55,763 nt of DNA, from NCBI RefSeq assembly GCF_009789225.1, contig NZ_WSTA01000017.1:1-55763 (forward strand). The letters are read 5' to 3'. Under the pieces are notes generated by a model. The model did no database searches. It worked only from the letters and a program-made list of their open reading frames with translations, and was not told the origin of the DNA. The stretch comes from Agromyces seonyuensis. Lineage in GTDB: Bacteria; Actinomycetota; Actinomycetes; Actinomycetales; Microbacteriaceae. How positions within the stretch are numbered: the first letter of the stretch is position 1; each line of letters starts with the position of its first letter. Shown in pieces: positions 8,054 to 17,829 of the stretch. The position numbers and the translations under genes were made by a program.

Positions 8054-8089
8054 CGTAGCCATCATGGCTAACTATCGTAGCCATCATGG
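8054..8089. promoter_or_regulatory. probable TetR operator covering both divergent promoters
   Basis: A perfect 7+1+7 palindrome TAGCCATCATGGCTA spans 8056-8070. A 14-base direct copy CGTAGCCATCATGG occurs at 8054-8067 and again at 8076-8089, 22 bases apart, the second copy running across the ATG (8086) of the metallo-hydrolase. The site sits between the regulator and its divergent neighbour, the usual place for a TetR operator. Confidence 0.7.
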
Positions 8090-8808
8090 AACTCGCACCC
8101 GGACTCCACCGCATCGGCGGCGATCTCGTCGCCATCCACCTCATCGTCACCGACGAGGGCCTCACCCTCGTCGACGCCGGCATGCCCGGCCACTGGGCCG
8201 AACTGGAAACCGAGCTCGAGCGCATCGGCCGCAGCGCCGACGAGATCCGCGGCGTCGTGCTCACCCACGGCGACTCCGATCACGTCGGCATCGCCGAGCG
8301 ACTGCGCCGCGACTACGGCGCGGCGGTCTACGTCCACGAGGCCGACGCCGCACGCGCCCGCGGCGAGGAGTCGACCAAGCCCGCCTGGGGGAAGGTCCGC
8401 ATCGGCCCGCTCGCACGCTTCATCGGCTACGGCCTCCGCAAACGCGGCTTCACGCTCGAGCATCCCGCCGAGGTCGTCCCCGTCCGTGCCGGCGACGTGC
8501 TCGACCTGCCCGGCAGCCCGGTGCTCATCGGCCTGCCCGGCCACTCCCCCGGCAGCGTCGCGGTGCACGTGCCCGCCGTCGGCGCCCTCTTCGTCGGCGA
8601 CGCACTGACCACCGGCCATGTGCTGACCGGCGAGCGCGGCCCGCAGCCGGCGCCGTTCACCGACGATCCGGCGACCGCGCTCGAATCGCTCGCGGCCATC
8701 GATCACCTCGACGCCCGCTGGGTGATCCCCGGCCACGGCCCGGCGCTCGAGGCCGCCCCCGCCGACGTCGTGCGCGCCGTCCGCGAGCGGGCCGGCGCCC
8801 TCCGCTGA
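8086..8808 (+). CDS. MBL-fold metallo-hydrolase
   Basis: 240 residues. The metal site is VVLTHGDSDHVG, the HxDxDH variant seen in many glyoxalase-II-like hydrolases, with a further His in GLPGHSPGS, an Asp in LFVGDAL and a terminal His in VIPGHGP. Substrate unknown. There is no SD; the only in-frame start is ATG 8086, and TATCGT lies 7 bases upstream, so the mRNA is probably leaderless. The start codon lies inside a copy of the TetR operator, so bound regulator would block initiation directly. Confidence 0.88.
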   Translation: MELAPGLHRIGGDLVAIHLIVTDEGLTLVDAGMPGHWAELETELERIGRSADEIRGVVLTHGDSDHVGIAERLRRDYGAAVYVHEADAARARGEESTKPAWGKVRIGPLARFIGYGLRKRGFTLEHPAEVVPVRAGDVLDLPGSPVLIGLPGHSPGSVAVHVPAVGALFVGDALTTGHVLTGERGPQPAPFTDDPATALESLAAIDHLDARWVIPGHGPALEAAPADVVRAVRERAGALR

Positions 8809-8842
8809 CGCCGCACCGCGGCATCCGCGGATCGAACATGCA

Positions 8843-8878
8843 GAACGCCCGCCCCGACCGGAGTCGGAACGGGCGTTC
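8843..8878. terminator. bidirectional hairpin between MBL hydrolase and pnp
   Basis: GAACGCCCG (8843-8851) pairs with CGGGCGTTC (8870-8878); the loop contains a further CCGAC/GTCGG pairing. It lies between two convergent genes. Confidence 0.75.
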
Positions 8879-8902
8879 CGCGGATCTGTCGATCTCGGCG
8901 GA

Positions 8903-11164
8903 TCAGGCCTCGGCGGGAGCCTCGGCGCCTTCCTCCTCGGCGACGACCGGCGCGAGCGAGAGCTTGCCGCGGTCGTCGATCTTCGTGATCTCGACGAGGA
9001 TCTTCTGGCCGACGCCGAGCACGTCCTCGACGTTCTCGACTCGCTTGCCGCCGGCGAGCTTGCGGACCTCGCTGATGTGCAGCAGGCCGTCCTTGCCGGG
9101 CAGGAGCGAGACGAACGCGCCGAAGGTCGCGATCTTCACGACGGTGCCGAGGAACTGCTCGCCGACCTCGGGGTTGGTCGGGTTGGCGATCGCGTTGACC
9201 TGGGCACGGGCGGCCTCGGCCGACGGGCCGTCGACGGCGCCGATGTAGACGGTGCCGTCCTCCTCGATGGAGATGTCGGCGCCGGTCTCGTCCTGGATGC
9301 CGTTGATCGTCTTGCCCTTCGGGCCGATCAGCTCGCCGATCTTGTCGACGGGGATCTGGACCGAGATCACGCGGGGCGCGGTCGGGGCCATCTCGTCGGG
9401 GCCGTCGATCGCGGCGTTGAGCACCGAGAGGATCGTCGTGCGGGCGTCCTTCGCCTGCGTCAGCGCGCCGGCGAGCACCGAGGCGGGGATGCCGTCGAGC
9501 TTCGTGTCGAGCTGGATCGCGGTGACGAACTCCGACGTGCCGGCGACCTTGAAGTCCATGTCGCCGAGGGCGTCTTCGGCGCCGAGGATGTCGGTGAGGG
9601 CCGCGTAGCGCGTCTCGCCCGACTCGTCGGTCTCGGAGATGAGGCCCATCGCGATGCCCGCGACGGGCGCCTTCAGCGGCACGCCCGCGTTGAGCAGCGA
9701 CAGCGTCGAGGCGCAGACGGAGCCCATCGACGTCGAACCGTTGGAGCCGAGGGCCTCGGACACCTGGCGGATCGCGTAGGGGAACTCCTCGCGGCTCGGC
9801 AGCACCGGCACGAGCGCGCGCTCGGCGAGGGCGCCGTGGCCGATCTCGCGACGCTTCGGCGAACCCACACGACCCGTCTCGCCCGTGGAGTAGGGCGGGA
9901 AGTTGTAGTTGTGCATGTAGCGCTTCTTCGTCTCGGGCGAGAGCGAATCGATCTGCTGCTCCATCTTGAGCATGTTCAGCGTGGTGACGCCCAGGATCTG
10001 GGTCTCGCCGCGCTGGAAGATCGCCGACCCGTGCACGCGGGGCACGACCTGCACCTCGGCGTCGAGCGGACGGATGTCGGCGAGGCCGCGGCCGTCGATG
10101 CGCACGCCCTCGGAGAGGACGCGGCCGCGGACGACCTTCTTGGTCGCCGACTTGTAGGCGGCCGAGACCTGGTTGTTCGCCGAGGCGGGCAGCTCGCCGG
10201 CCTCGACCTTGGCGGCCACGGCCTCCTTGACGCGCGCCTTGAGGGCGTCGTCGGCGTTCTGGCGCTCGATCTTGTCGGCGATCTGGTAAACGCCGGCGAG
10301 CTCGGCCGAGGCGAGCTCGGCGACGAACGCGCCGACCTCGTCGGAGTACGACGGGAAGACCGGGTAGTCGGCCGTCGGCTTGGACGCGGTGGCCGCGACC
10401 TTCGCCTGCGCCTCGACGAGCTGCTTGATGAAGGGCTTCGAGGCCTCGATGCCCTCGGCGATGACCGTCTCGTCGGGCTTGATCGCGCCGGCGCGGATCT
10501 GCTCGAACGACGTGTCGGTCGCCTCGGCCTCGATCATCATGATCGCGACGTCTTCGACGCCGTTCGCGTCGGTGACGACGCGGCCGGCGACGACCATGCT
10601 GAACACGGCGTCGTTGAGCTCGGAGTACTTCGGGAACGCGACCCACTGGCCCTTGCCCGGCTCGGTCGGCACGAGTGCGACGCGGACGCCGCCGATCGGG
10701 CCGGAGAAGGGCAGGCCGGCGATCTGCGTCGACATGGAGGCGGCGTTGATGGCCAGCACGTCGTACAGCTCGTCGGGGGCGATCGAGAGGACCGTCACGA
10801 CGACCTGGATCTCGTTGCGGAGACCGTCGACGAACGACGGGCGCAGCGGGCGGTCGATGAGACGGCAGGTCAGGATGGCGTCGGTCGAGGGGCGGCCCTC
10901 GCGACGGAAGAACGAGCCGGGGATGCGGCCCGCGGCGTACATGCGCTCTTCGACGTCGATCGTGAGCGGGAAGAAGTCGAACTGATCCTTCGGCTGCTTC
11001 GAGGCGGACGTCGCCGAGAGCAGCATCGTCTCGTCATCGAGGTAGGCGACCGCGGAGCCCTGCGACTGCTGGGCGAGACGGCCGGTTTCGAATCGGATCG
11101 TGCGGGTGCCGAAGCGGCCGTTGTCGATGACCGTTTCGGCGAACGTGATTTCAGGACCTTCCAA
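8903..11164 (-). CDS. pnp: polyribonucleotide nucleotidyltransferase (PNPase)
   Basis: 753 residues. PNPase degrades RNA 3' to 5' by phosphorolysis and can add tails. Two RNase PH domains (about residues 15-230 and 340-560) are joined by an alpha-helical linker. The first holds [21 protein letters not shown] and the second [11 protein letters not shown] and [19 protein letters not shown]. They are followed by a KH domain ([19 protein letters not shown]) and an S1 domain ([24 protein letters not shown]). Ends in an acidic tail. Preceded by a long leader with a hairpin. It is about 20 kb from rpsO, its usual neighbour. Confidence 0.98.
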   Translation of the reverse strand: MEGPEITFAETVIDNGRFGTRTIRFETGRLAQQSQGSAVAYLDDETMLLSATSASKQPKDQFDFFPLTIDVEERMYAAGRIPGSFFRREGRPSTDAILTCRLIDRPLRPSFVDGLRNEIQVVVTVLSIAPDELYDVLAINAASMSTQIAGLPFSGPIGGVRVALVPTEPGKGQWVAFPKYSELNDAVFSMVVAGRVVTDANGVEDVAIMMIEAEATDTSFEQIRAGAIKPDETVIAEGIEASKPFIKQLVEAQAKVAATASKPTADYPVFPSYSDEVGAFVAELASAELAGVYQIADKIERQNADDALKARVKEAVAAKVEAGELPASANNQVSAAYKSATKKVVRGRVLSEGVRIDGRGLADIRPLDAEVQVVPRVHGSAIFQRGETQILGVTTLNMLKMEQQIDSLSPETKKRYMHNYNFPPYSTGETGRVGSPKRREIGHGALAERALVPVLPSREEFPYAIRQVSEALGSNGSTSMGSVCASTLSLLNAGVPLKAPVAGIAMGLISETDESGETRYAALTDILGAEDALGDMDFKVAGTSEFVTAIQLDTKLDGIPASVLAGALTQAKDARTTILSVLNAAIDGPDEMAPTAPRVISVQIPVDKIGELIGPKGKTINGIQDETGADISIEEDGTVYIGAVDGPSAEAARAQVNAIANPTNPEVGEQFLGTVVKIATFGAFVSLLPGKDGLLHISEVRKLAGGKRVENVEDVLGVGQKILVEITKIDDRGKLSLAPVVAEEEGAEAPAEA

Positions 11165-11359
11165 GAGGTCTCTCTCCTTTGTTTAACGTCGCACCCCGTG
11201 CGGGCACGACTCGAACGCGGAGCAGATCGGCGGAACGGGCGTCTGGCGACGCCGGTGCTGGTAACCCGGAGAAGTCCGCCGAGCCCGACTCGTCGAGCCG
11301 GTGATCGGAAGGCCACTGCAGGAGACCAGCGTTCCGTCGCTGCTCCGCCGTCGATCCTA
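11165..11359 (-). promoter_or_regulatory. pnp promoter and long 5' leader
   Basis: A minus-strand TAGGAT at 11354-11359 would start a leader of about 180 bases. Just before the ribosome site AAGGAGAG it contains a hairpin at 11188-11210 (GTCG...CGAC outer, TGCCC/GGGGTG inner). Long structured leaders allow PNPase autoregulation in other bacteria; here that is inference. The rest of the 347-base gap (11360-11511) holds the divergent GAF-gene promoter and no gene. Confidence 0.45.
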
Positions 11360-11468
11360 GCAGTCGGGCCTGATCGCGCCCCGATTCGCGGCGCACGGTC
11401 GCCCTCCGCTCCGCGCGGTCGGGACCGCGAACCCGGTCGGGGGCTGTCGGATCCCGGCGCGACCTGCC

Positions 11469-11474
11469 TAGGAT
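11469..11474 (+). promoter_or_regulatory. -10 box of GAF regulator gene
   Basis: TAGGAT about 38 bases before ATG 11512; GGAGG lies just upstream of that ATG. Confidence 0.45.
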
Positions 11475-11511
11475 GACGCCGGAATCGGATCGACGGCGAT
11501 CGGAGGCGAGG

Positions 11512-12738
11512 ATGCCCGAGCGCACGAGCGCGCCCCAGCCCGGCGGGCTGCGCGACCTCGTCGCCTCGTCGTGGCTGCGGGCGCGGGCCGCCCGGCTCGA
11601 GCCGGAGCTCGCCGCCGCCCCGCTCGACCTCGACGCCGACGCCCTCGACGACCTCCGCGCCGCGCATCCGCTCGCCGCGGCCCTGCCCGTCGTGCGCCGG
11701 CTCCTCGTGCAGGACGCCGAGCCCGGATCCGGCGTGCTCGTGGCGGTCGGCGACGCGCGGGGCCGGCTGCTCTGGGTCGAGGGCGACCCCGGCCTCCGCG
11801 CGAAGGCCGAGGGCATGCGATTCGTCGAGGGCGCCGACTGGAGCGAGGCGACCGTCGGCACGAGCGCGCCGGGGACGGCGCTCGCCGTCGACCGCGGCGT
11901 GCAGATCCGCGCCGACGAGCACTTCGCGGAGACCGTGAAGCCGTGGAGCTGCACGGCGGTGCCGGTGCACGACCCGGAGCACGGCGAACTCATCGGGGTG
12001 CTCGACGTCACGGGCGGCTCCGACGCGGCGGCCGCGCACGTGCTGCCGCTGCTCGTGGCCACGGCCGCCGCGGTCGAGCGGGAGCTCCTCATCGAACGGC
12101 TGCGCCGGCCGGCGCGATCCCGCCCGAAGCCGACGCGGCGCACGGGAGCGGCGCGGCTCAGCATCCTCGGGCGCGACACGGGCGAGCTCGTCGGCGCGAC
12201 GGGCGAGCGCACGACGCTGAGCGCCCGGCACTCCGAGCTCCTCGCGCTGCTCGCCTGGCATCGCGGCGGCATCGGCGCGGAGGCGCTCGCCGCCCTCGTC
12301 TACGGCGACGCGCCCTCGACGGTGACCCTGCGCGCCGAGATCGTGCGGCTGCGTCGCGCACTCGCGGGCGTCGCCCCGGAACTCGGACCGCTCGCCCGCC
12401 CCTACCGGCTCGGCGCGGAACTCGAGCTCGACCTCGGCGGCGTCGTCGAGTTGCAGCGCCGCGGCGCGCACCGCGCGGCCGTAGAGGCGTTCGGCGGCGG
12501 CCCACTGCCCGGCTCCGCGTCGCCCGGCGTCGCCGAGCTGCATGCCGACGTCGCCGCGGGGCTGCGCGAGGCGCTGCTCGAGTCGGGCTCGGCCGACCTG
12601 CTGCTCGCGTGGGGGCGCGACCGCGGGCGCGACGACGCCGAAGTGTGGCGCGCGGCCCTCCACGCGCTGCCGCGGCTCTCGCCGAAGCGCGCCATCGCGG
12701 TCGCGGCGCTCGAGCGCATCGAGCGCGAACTCGGTTAG
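11512..12738 (+). CDS. GAF-domain transcriptional regulator of the aldehyde dehydrogenase block
   Basis: 408 residues. Residues about 55-190 form a GAF sensor domain ([21 protein letters not shown], then [19 protein letters not shown], as in AcoR-type activators). The AAA+ domain of sigma-54 activators is absent. Residues about 220-290 are a winged-helix-like segment ([15 protein letters not shown]...[16 protein letters not shown]), so it probably works with a sigma-70 type polymerase. Start at ATG 11512 with GGAGG spaced 5 bases; an upstream in-frame ATG at 11473 has no SD. The downstream genes are the aldehyde dehydrogenase and DUF779 gene, which it probably controls. The aldehyde ligand is inferred. 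Confidence 0.82.
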   Translation: MPERTSAPQPGGLRDLVASSWLRARAARLEPELAAAPLDLDADALDDLRAAHPLAAALPVVRRLLVQDAEPGSGVLVAVGDARGRLLWVEGDPGLRAKAEGMRFVEGADWSEATVGTSAPGTALAVDRGVQIRADEHFAETVKPWSCTAVPVHDPEHGELIGVLDVTGGSDAAAAHVLPLLVATAAAVERELLIERLRRPARSRPKPTRRTGAARLSILGRDTGELVGATGERTTLSARHSELLALLAWHRGGIGAEALAALVYGDAPSTVTLRAEIVRLRRALAGVAPELGPLARPYRLGAELELDLGGVVELQRRGAHRAAVEAFGGGPLPGSASPGVAELHADVAAGLREALLESGSADLLLAWGRDRGRDDAEVWRAALHALPRLSPKRAIAVAALERIERELG

Positions 12739-12748
12739 CGGTCTCGTC

Positions 12749-12849
12749 GGTCGAGCAGCGAAGCGTCTCGAGACCTGGTCGGGCCTCTGCGGTCTCGAGA
12801 CGCTCCTTCGTCGCTCCTCGACCAGCTCAGGTGCGCTCCTCGACCGACG
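12749..12849. repeat. GGTCGAGTAG-family repeats, head-to-head pair plus fragment
   Basis: A forward copy GGTCGAGCAG...TCTCGAGACC (12749-12775) faces an inverted copy GGTCTCGAGACG...CTCCTCGACC (12791-12823), and a partial copy CTCCTCGACCGACGG ends at 12849. They lie between the GAF regulator stop and the aldehyde dehydrogenase promoter. The facing copies could fold into a long hairpin acting as terminator for the regulator gene. Confidence 0.8.
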
Positions 12850-12852
12850 GCG

Positions 12853-12885
12853 TGCAACGGACTGCAACGTCGCCGCCCGTAGCGT
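12853..12885 (+). promoter_or_regulatory. aldehyde dehydrogenase promoter with direct repeat TGCAAC
   Basis: TGCAAC occurs at 12853-12858 and 12863-12868, one helical turn apart, followed by a -10-like TAGCGT at 12880-12885. The placement over the -35 region fits an activator site, the GAF regulator being the obvious candidate; this is inference. Confidence 0.45.
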
Positions 12886-12934
12886 CCAGATCGGCGCACA
12901 CCCGGTGCGCATGCGAAGTCGAAGGAGCCTTCCC

Positions 12935-14521
<1,587 letters not shown>

Positions 14522-14533
14522 TCGGCGGATGCC

Positions 14534-14935
14534 GTGGGCACCGGTGAGTCCGGGACGTCGCGGGTCGCGGTGACGGCGGAGGCGGGCGACTTCCTCCGCC
14601 GGCTCACCGCGGCCCACGGCCCGCTCATGTTCCATCAGTCCGGCGGCTGCTGCGACGGGTCCTCGCCCATGTGCTACCCCGTCGGGATGTTCCGCACGGG
14701 CCCGGGCGACGTGCGGTTGGGGGAACTCCGCATCGACGGGCTCGAACCGATCGAGGTGTTCATGTCGGCCTTCCAGTTCGAGTACTGGAAGTACACGCAC
14801 CTGACGATCGACGTCGTCGACGGGCGCGGCTCGGGGTTCTCGGTCGAGGCCCCCGAGGGCAAGCGGTTCCTGATCCGCTCGCGCCTGCTGGACGACGCGG
14901 AACTGGCCGAGTTCGGCCTGCTGCCGCAGGGCTGA
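14534..14935 (+). CDS. DUF779 protein
   Basis: 133 residues starting with GTG. The conserved region HGPLMFHQSGGCCDGSSPMC and the aromatic FQFEYWKYTHLTIDV identify DUF779, a small family almost always next to an AldB/ExaC-type aldehyde dehydrogenase. The Cys-Cys and later Cys suggest metal or thiol chemistry, but no function is proven that I know of. Co-transcribed with the dehydrogenase. Confidence 0.93.
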   Translation: MGTGESGTSRVAVTAEAGDFLRRLTAAHGPLMFHQSGGCCDGSSPMCYPVGMFRTGPGDVRLGELRIDGLEPIEVFMSAFQFEYWKYTHLTIDVVDGRGSGFSVEAPEGKRFLIRSRLLDDAELAEFGLLPQG

Positions 14936-14949
14936 GGGAACGGCCGCGC

Positions 14950-14979
14950 GAGGCATCCGATCGGGGGTTCGGATGCCTC
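14950..14979. terminator. hairpin terminator after DUF779 gene
   Basis: GAGGCATCCGA (14950-14960) and TCGGATGCCTC (14969-14979) form a perfect 11-bp stem with an 8-base loop between two convergent genes, so it may serve both. Confidence 0.8.
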
Positions 14980-15023
14980 GTGCGGCGCCCACGCCGCCGT
15001 CGGGCGAGGGGCGCGCCAGGCGA

Positions 15024-17030
15024 TCAGGTGGTCTCGTGCGGCGCCCGCGCGCCGTCGCCCGGCCGCAGCTCGATGAGCCGGTCGTGCTTGGCGGACATCC
15101 CGTCGCCGGCGGTGCGGCCGCGGAGGCGGCGCCAGGCCCAGGGGGCGGCGTGGCGCCGCACCCATTCGCGAGTCGGCAGCGGGTCGTCGCCGTCGCCGTC
15201 GTGCAGCGCGTCGTCGAGCGCGGCGAGGGCCGCGGCATCGGGCACGCCGAGGACGGCGGCGGCGCGGTAGGCCAGCAGCCGGTGCCCGCGGGAGCCGAGG
15301 TGCACGCGGTCGGGCGACCAGACGCGCTCGTCGAGGAACTCGCGGTGCGCCCCGAAGTCGAGCAGGCGGCATCCTCGCCGTTCGGCGATCTGGGCGAGCG
15401 CCCGGTTGAAGCGCGCGAAGCGCGGCTGCAGTCGCGCGACGAGCGGGTTCGGCGGCGTGAACGCCGTCACGAGGAGCACTTCGACCCCGGCGTCGCGCAG
15501 CCGGGCGATGCCCGTGTCGAGGCGCGCGGCGAGCGCGTCGGGCCGGGCCCGCCATTTCACGAGATCGTTCCCGCCGACGAGCACGGCGACGAGGTCCGCG
15601 CCGAGGCCGATCGCGGCGGGGATCTGCTCGTCGACGACGTCCCGGACACGGCGGGAGCGCACGGCGAGGTTCGCGTAGCGCAGGGGCGGCGCATCCTGGC
15701 CGGCGGAGTCGCCCGCCGCGCCGCGCGAGAGCGCGAGGAGCATTGCGAGCCGGTCGGCCCAGCCCCGGTACTGCCCGTCGGCCTGCCGGCTGGTGTCGTC
15801 GAGCCCCTCGGTGAGCGAATCGCCGACGGCGACGAATCGGTCGGGACGCAGCCCCGCCGGCTGCGGCTCCGGGATGCCGCCGACGGCGGTGAGGAAGCGC
15901 GCGTCGCCCGCGCGCGCGAGCTCGATCGCGTCGGCGTAGTGCTCGACGAGCTCGTCGACGAGCCGGTCCCAGCCGCGGCCGCGCATCGCGTCGCGGGCGG
16001 CCTCGCCGAAGGCCCGGCGCTTCGCCGCGTCGCCCACGAGGTCGGCGACGTGCGCGCGCATCCCGGCGAGATCGCCCGGTTCGTAGAGCCATCCGGTGCG
16101 GGAGACGTCGACGAGGTCGAGGGGACCGCCCGCGCCGACGGCGACGACCGGCACGCCGCTCGCGAGGGCCTCCTGGATCGTCTGTCCGAACGTCTCGTGC
16201 GGGCCGGGGTGCACGAAGACGTCGAAGCCCGCGACCGCCTCGGCGAGCGCGTCGCCGTCGAGCCGTCCGAGGAAGACCGCCTCGGGCAGGAGCGCCTCGA
16301 GCCGGCTCCGCTCGGGACCCTCGCCGACGATGACGAGCCGGGTGCCCGGGAGCCCGGCGAGCGCGGCGAGGTCGCTGAGCTGCTTCTCGGGGGCGAGCCG
16401 GCCGACGTAGCCGATGACGGTCTCCCCGCCGGGGGCGTTCCGCGCCCGCCAGGCGCGGCTGCGTCGCTCGGGGCGGAAGCGCTCGGCGTCGATCCCGCGA
16501 CCCCAGGTGCGCACGCGCGGCACGCCGAGGCGTTCGAGATCGGCGACGGCGGCCGTCGAGGGCGCGAGCGTGAGGGTGGCCCGGCCGTGGATGTCCGCGA
16601 CGCGACGGGCGAGCGCGGCCTCCGCCGGCGCGGCGCCGTATCGGCGGGCGTAGCCGGGCACGTCGGTCTGGTAGACGGCGACGGTCGGCACGCCGGCGGC
16701 GGCGCTCGCCCGCACTCCGGCCCCGCCCAGCACGAAGGGCGAGGCGAGGTGGGCGACGTCGGGGCCGAAGCGGCGCACGATCGGCGCGAGGCGCCGAGGC
16801 GTCGCCGGCGCGAGGCGCACCTCCGGATATCCGGGCAGTGCGACCGACGGGATGAGGGCGAGCTCGGCGCCGAACGGGGCGTCGGGTGCGGAATGCCCGA
16901 CGGGCGGCGCCGGTGCGACGACGAGGGCGTCGTGCCCGAGGGCGTCGAGTCGACGCAGCACCTGGACCACGGAGTTGACCACGCCGTTGGCCTGCGGGAG
17001 GAACGTTTCAGCGAAGACGATCACGCGCAC
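15024..17030 (-). CDS. fusion: GT4 glycosyltransferase (MgtA/PimB-like) - SGNH/GDSL hydrolase
   Basis: 668 residues from GTG 17030. Residues about 1-375 are a GT-B glycosyltransferase of family 4: N-terminal FAETFLPQANGVVNSV, the donor region IGYVGRLAPEKQLSDL, and the E-x7-E region HETFGQTIQEALASG, closest to GDP-mannose-dependent alpha-mannosyltransferases. Residues about 410-650 are an SGNH hydrolase: AVGDSLTEG (nucleophile Ser), VGGND (oxyanion), SPDRVHLGSRGH (Asp-x-x-His). The frame is continuous through the junction AGDARFLTAVGGIPEPQPAG. A mannosyltransferase joined to an esterase suggests glycolipid or wall-polymer assembly and trimming. In relatives the two activities are, as I recall, usually separate neighbouring genes. 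A lost stop codon or base error at the junction is the alternative. Confidence 0.88.
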   Translation of the reverse strand: MRVIVFAETFLPQANGVVNSVVQVLRRLDALGHDALVVAPAPPVGHSAPDAPFGAELALIPSVALPGYPEVRLAPATPRRLAPIVRRFGPDVAHLASPFVLGGAGVRASAAAGVPTVAVYQTDVPGYARRYGAAPAEAALARRVADIHGRATLTLAPSTAAVADLERLGVPRVRTWGRGIDAERFRPERRSRAWRARNAPGGETVIGYVGRLAPEKQLSDLAALAGLPGTRLVIVGEGPERSRLEALLPEAVFLGRLDGDALAEAVAGFDVFVHPGPHETFGQTIQEALASGVPVVAVGAGGPLDLVDVSRTGWLYEPGDLAGMRAHVADLVGDAAKRRAFGEAARDAMRGRGWDRLVDELVEHYADAIELARAGDARFLTAVGGIPEPQPAGLRPDRFVAVGDSLTEGLDDTSRQADGQYRGWADRLAMLLALSRGAAGDSAGQDAPPLRYANLAVRSRRVRDVVDEQIPAAIGLGADLVAVLVGGNDLVKWRARPDALAARLDTGIARLRDAGVEVLLVTAFTPPNPLVARLQPRFARFNRALAQIAERRGCRLLDFGAHREFLDERVWSPDRVHLGSRGHRLLAYRAAAVLGVPDAAALAALDDALHDGDGDDPLPTREWVRRHAAPWAWRRLRGRTAGDGMSAKHDRLIELRPGDGARAPHETT

Positions 17031-17144
17031 GAGGCCAGGATGCGCGGTCTGGCGCCCGTCCGGCGCCCGTGGCGGTGCTGATCGCCGAGGGTTCACCCGA
17101 TGGTCGCCGTCCGGTCCGCGGCCGGTCGCCTCCGGGCAGAGGAA

Positions 17145-17186
17145 CGCGGCGGGCGGGCATCCCGATTCGGATGCCCGCCCGCCGCG
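17145..17186 (-). terminator. strong hairpin terminator after FMN reductase gene
   Basis: An 18-bp perfect stem: 17145-17162 (CGCGGCGGGCGGGCATCC) pairs with 17169-17186, loop CGATTC. It lies downstream of the flavin pair on the minus strand. Confidence 0.85.
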
Positions 17187-17199
17187 AGGTGCCGGAGAC

Positions 17200-17829
17200 C
17201 TACTCCCCCGCGAGCCCGCCGAGGAGGTGGCCCATGGGCCGGTCGAGGGCGAACGGGTCGCCGTGCACGGCCGTGCGGTCGAAACGGTCGACCGCCTCGG
17301 CGAACTCGCTCGCACCGCGGCGGATGCGGTCGGGCAGCGAGCGCACGCCGTCGCCGCCGGTGCCCCAGTCGCCCGTCGCCGCGAAGACGCCGGTCGTCAT
17401 GGGCACCGCGTGCAGGTAGGTGAACAGCGGACGCATCGCGTAGTCGATCGCGAGCGAGTGGCGCGGCGTGCCGCCGGTCGCGCCGAGCAGCACCGGCAGG
17501 TCGGTCAGCGCGTCGGGGTCGATCAGGTCGACGAACGACTTGAACAGGCCCGCGTAGCTCGTCGTGAAGATCGGCGTCACGGCGATGAGGCCGTCGGCGC
17601 GGCCGAGCGATTCGAGCACCGCCTCGAGCTTGGGCGGCGCGAAGCCGAGCAGCAGGTGGTTGGCGATGTCGTGGGCGAGGTCGCGCAGCTCGACGAACTG
17701 GAACTCCGCCTCGACGCCGCGCTCGCGCAGCTCGGTCGCGGTGTCGTCGGCGAGCCGGTCGGCCAGCTGACGGGTGGAGGACGGCGTCGAGAGCCCCGAG
17801 GAGACGACGACGATGCGCTTGGTCGTCAT
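17200..17829 (-). CDS. CE1759-family FMN reductase
   Basis: 209 residues. Flavodoxin-like NAD(P)H:FMN reductase fold: VVVSSGLSTPSSTRQLADRL at the N-terminus (phosphate loop), LIAVTPIFTTSYAGLFKSFVD, and GATGGTPRHSLAIDYAMRPL. It is the partner of the upstream luciferase-like monooxygenase in the 'LLM duo' CE1758/CE1759. It would supply reduced FMN. Its ATG overlaps the monooxygenase stop by 4 bases, which fits tight coupling. Confidence 0.93.
   Translation of the reverse strand: MTTKRIVVVSSGLSTPSSTRQLADRLADDTATELRERGVEAEFQFVELRDLAHDIANHLLLGFAPPKLEAVLESLGRADGLIAVTPIFTTSYAGLFKSFVDLIDPDALTDLPVLLGATGGTPRHSLAIDYAMRPLFTYLHAVPMTTGVFAATGDWGTGGDGVRSLPDRIRRGASEFAEAVDRFDRTAVHGDPFALDRPMGHLLGGLAGE

Noticed and set aside
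8843-8878. Phage attachment site or riboswitch
   Set aside because: A simple hairpin between convergent genes; no integrase, no duplicated core, no aptamer-like conserved loops.
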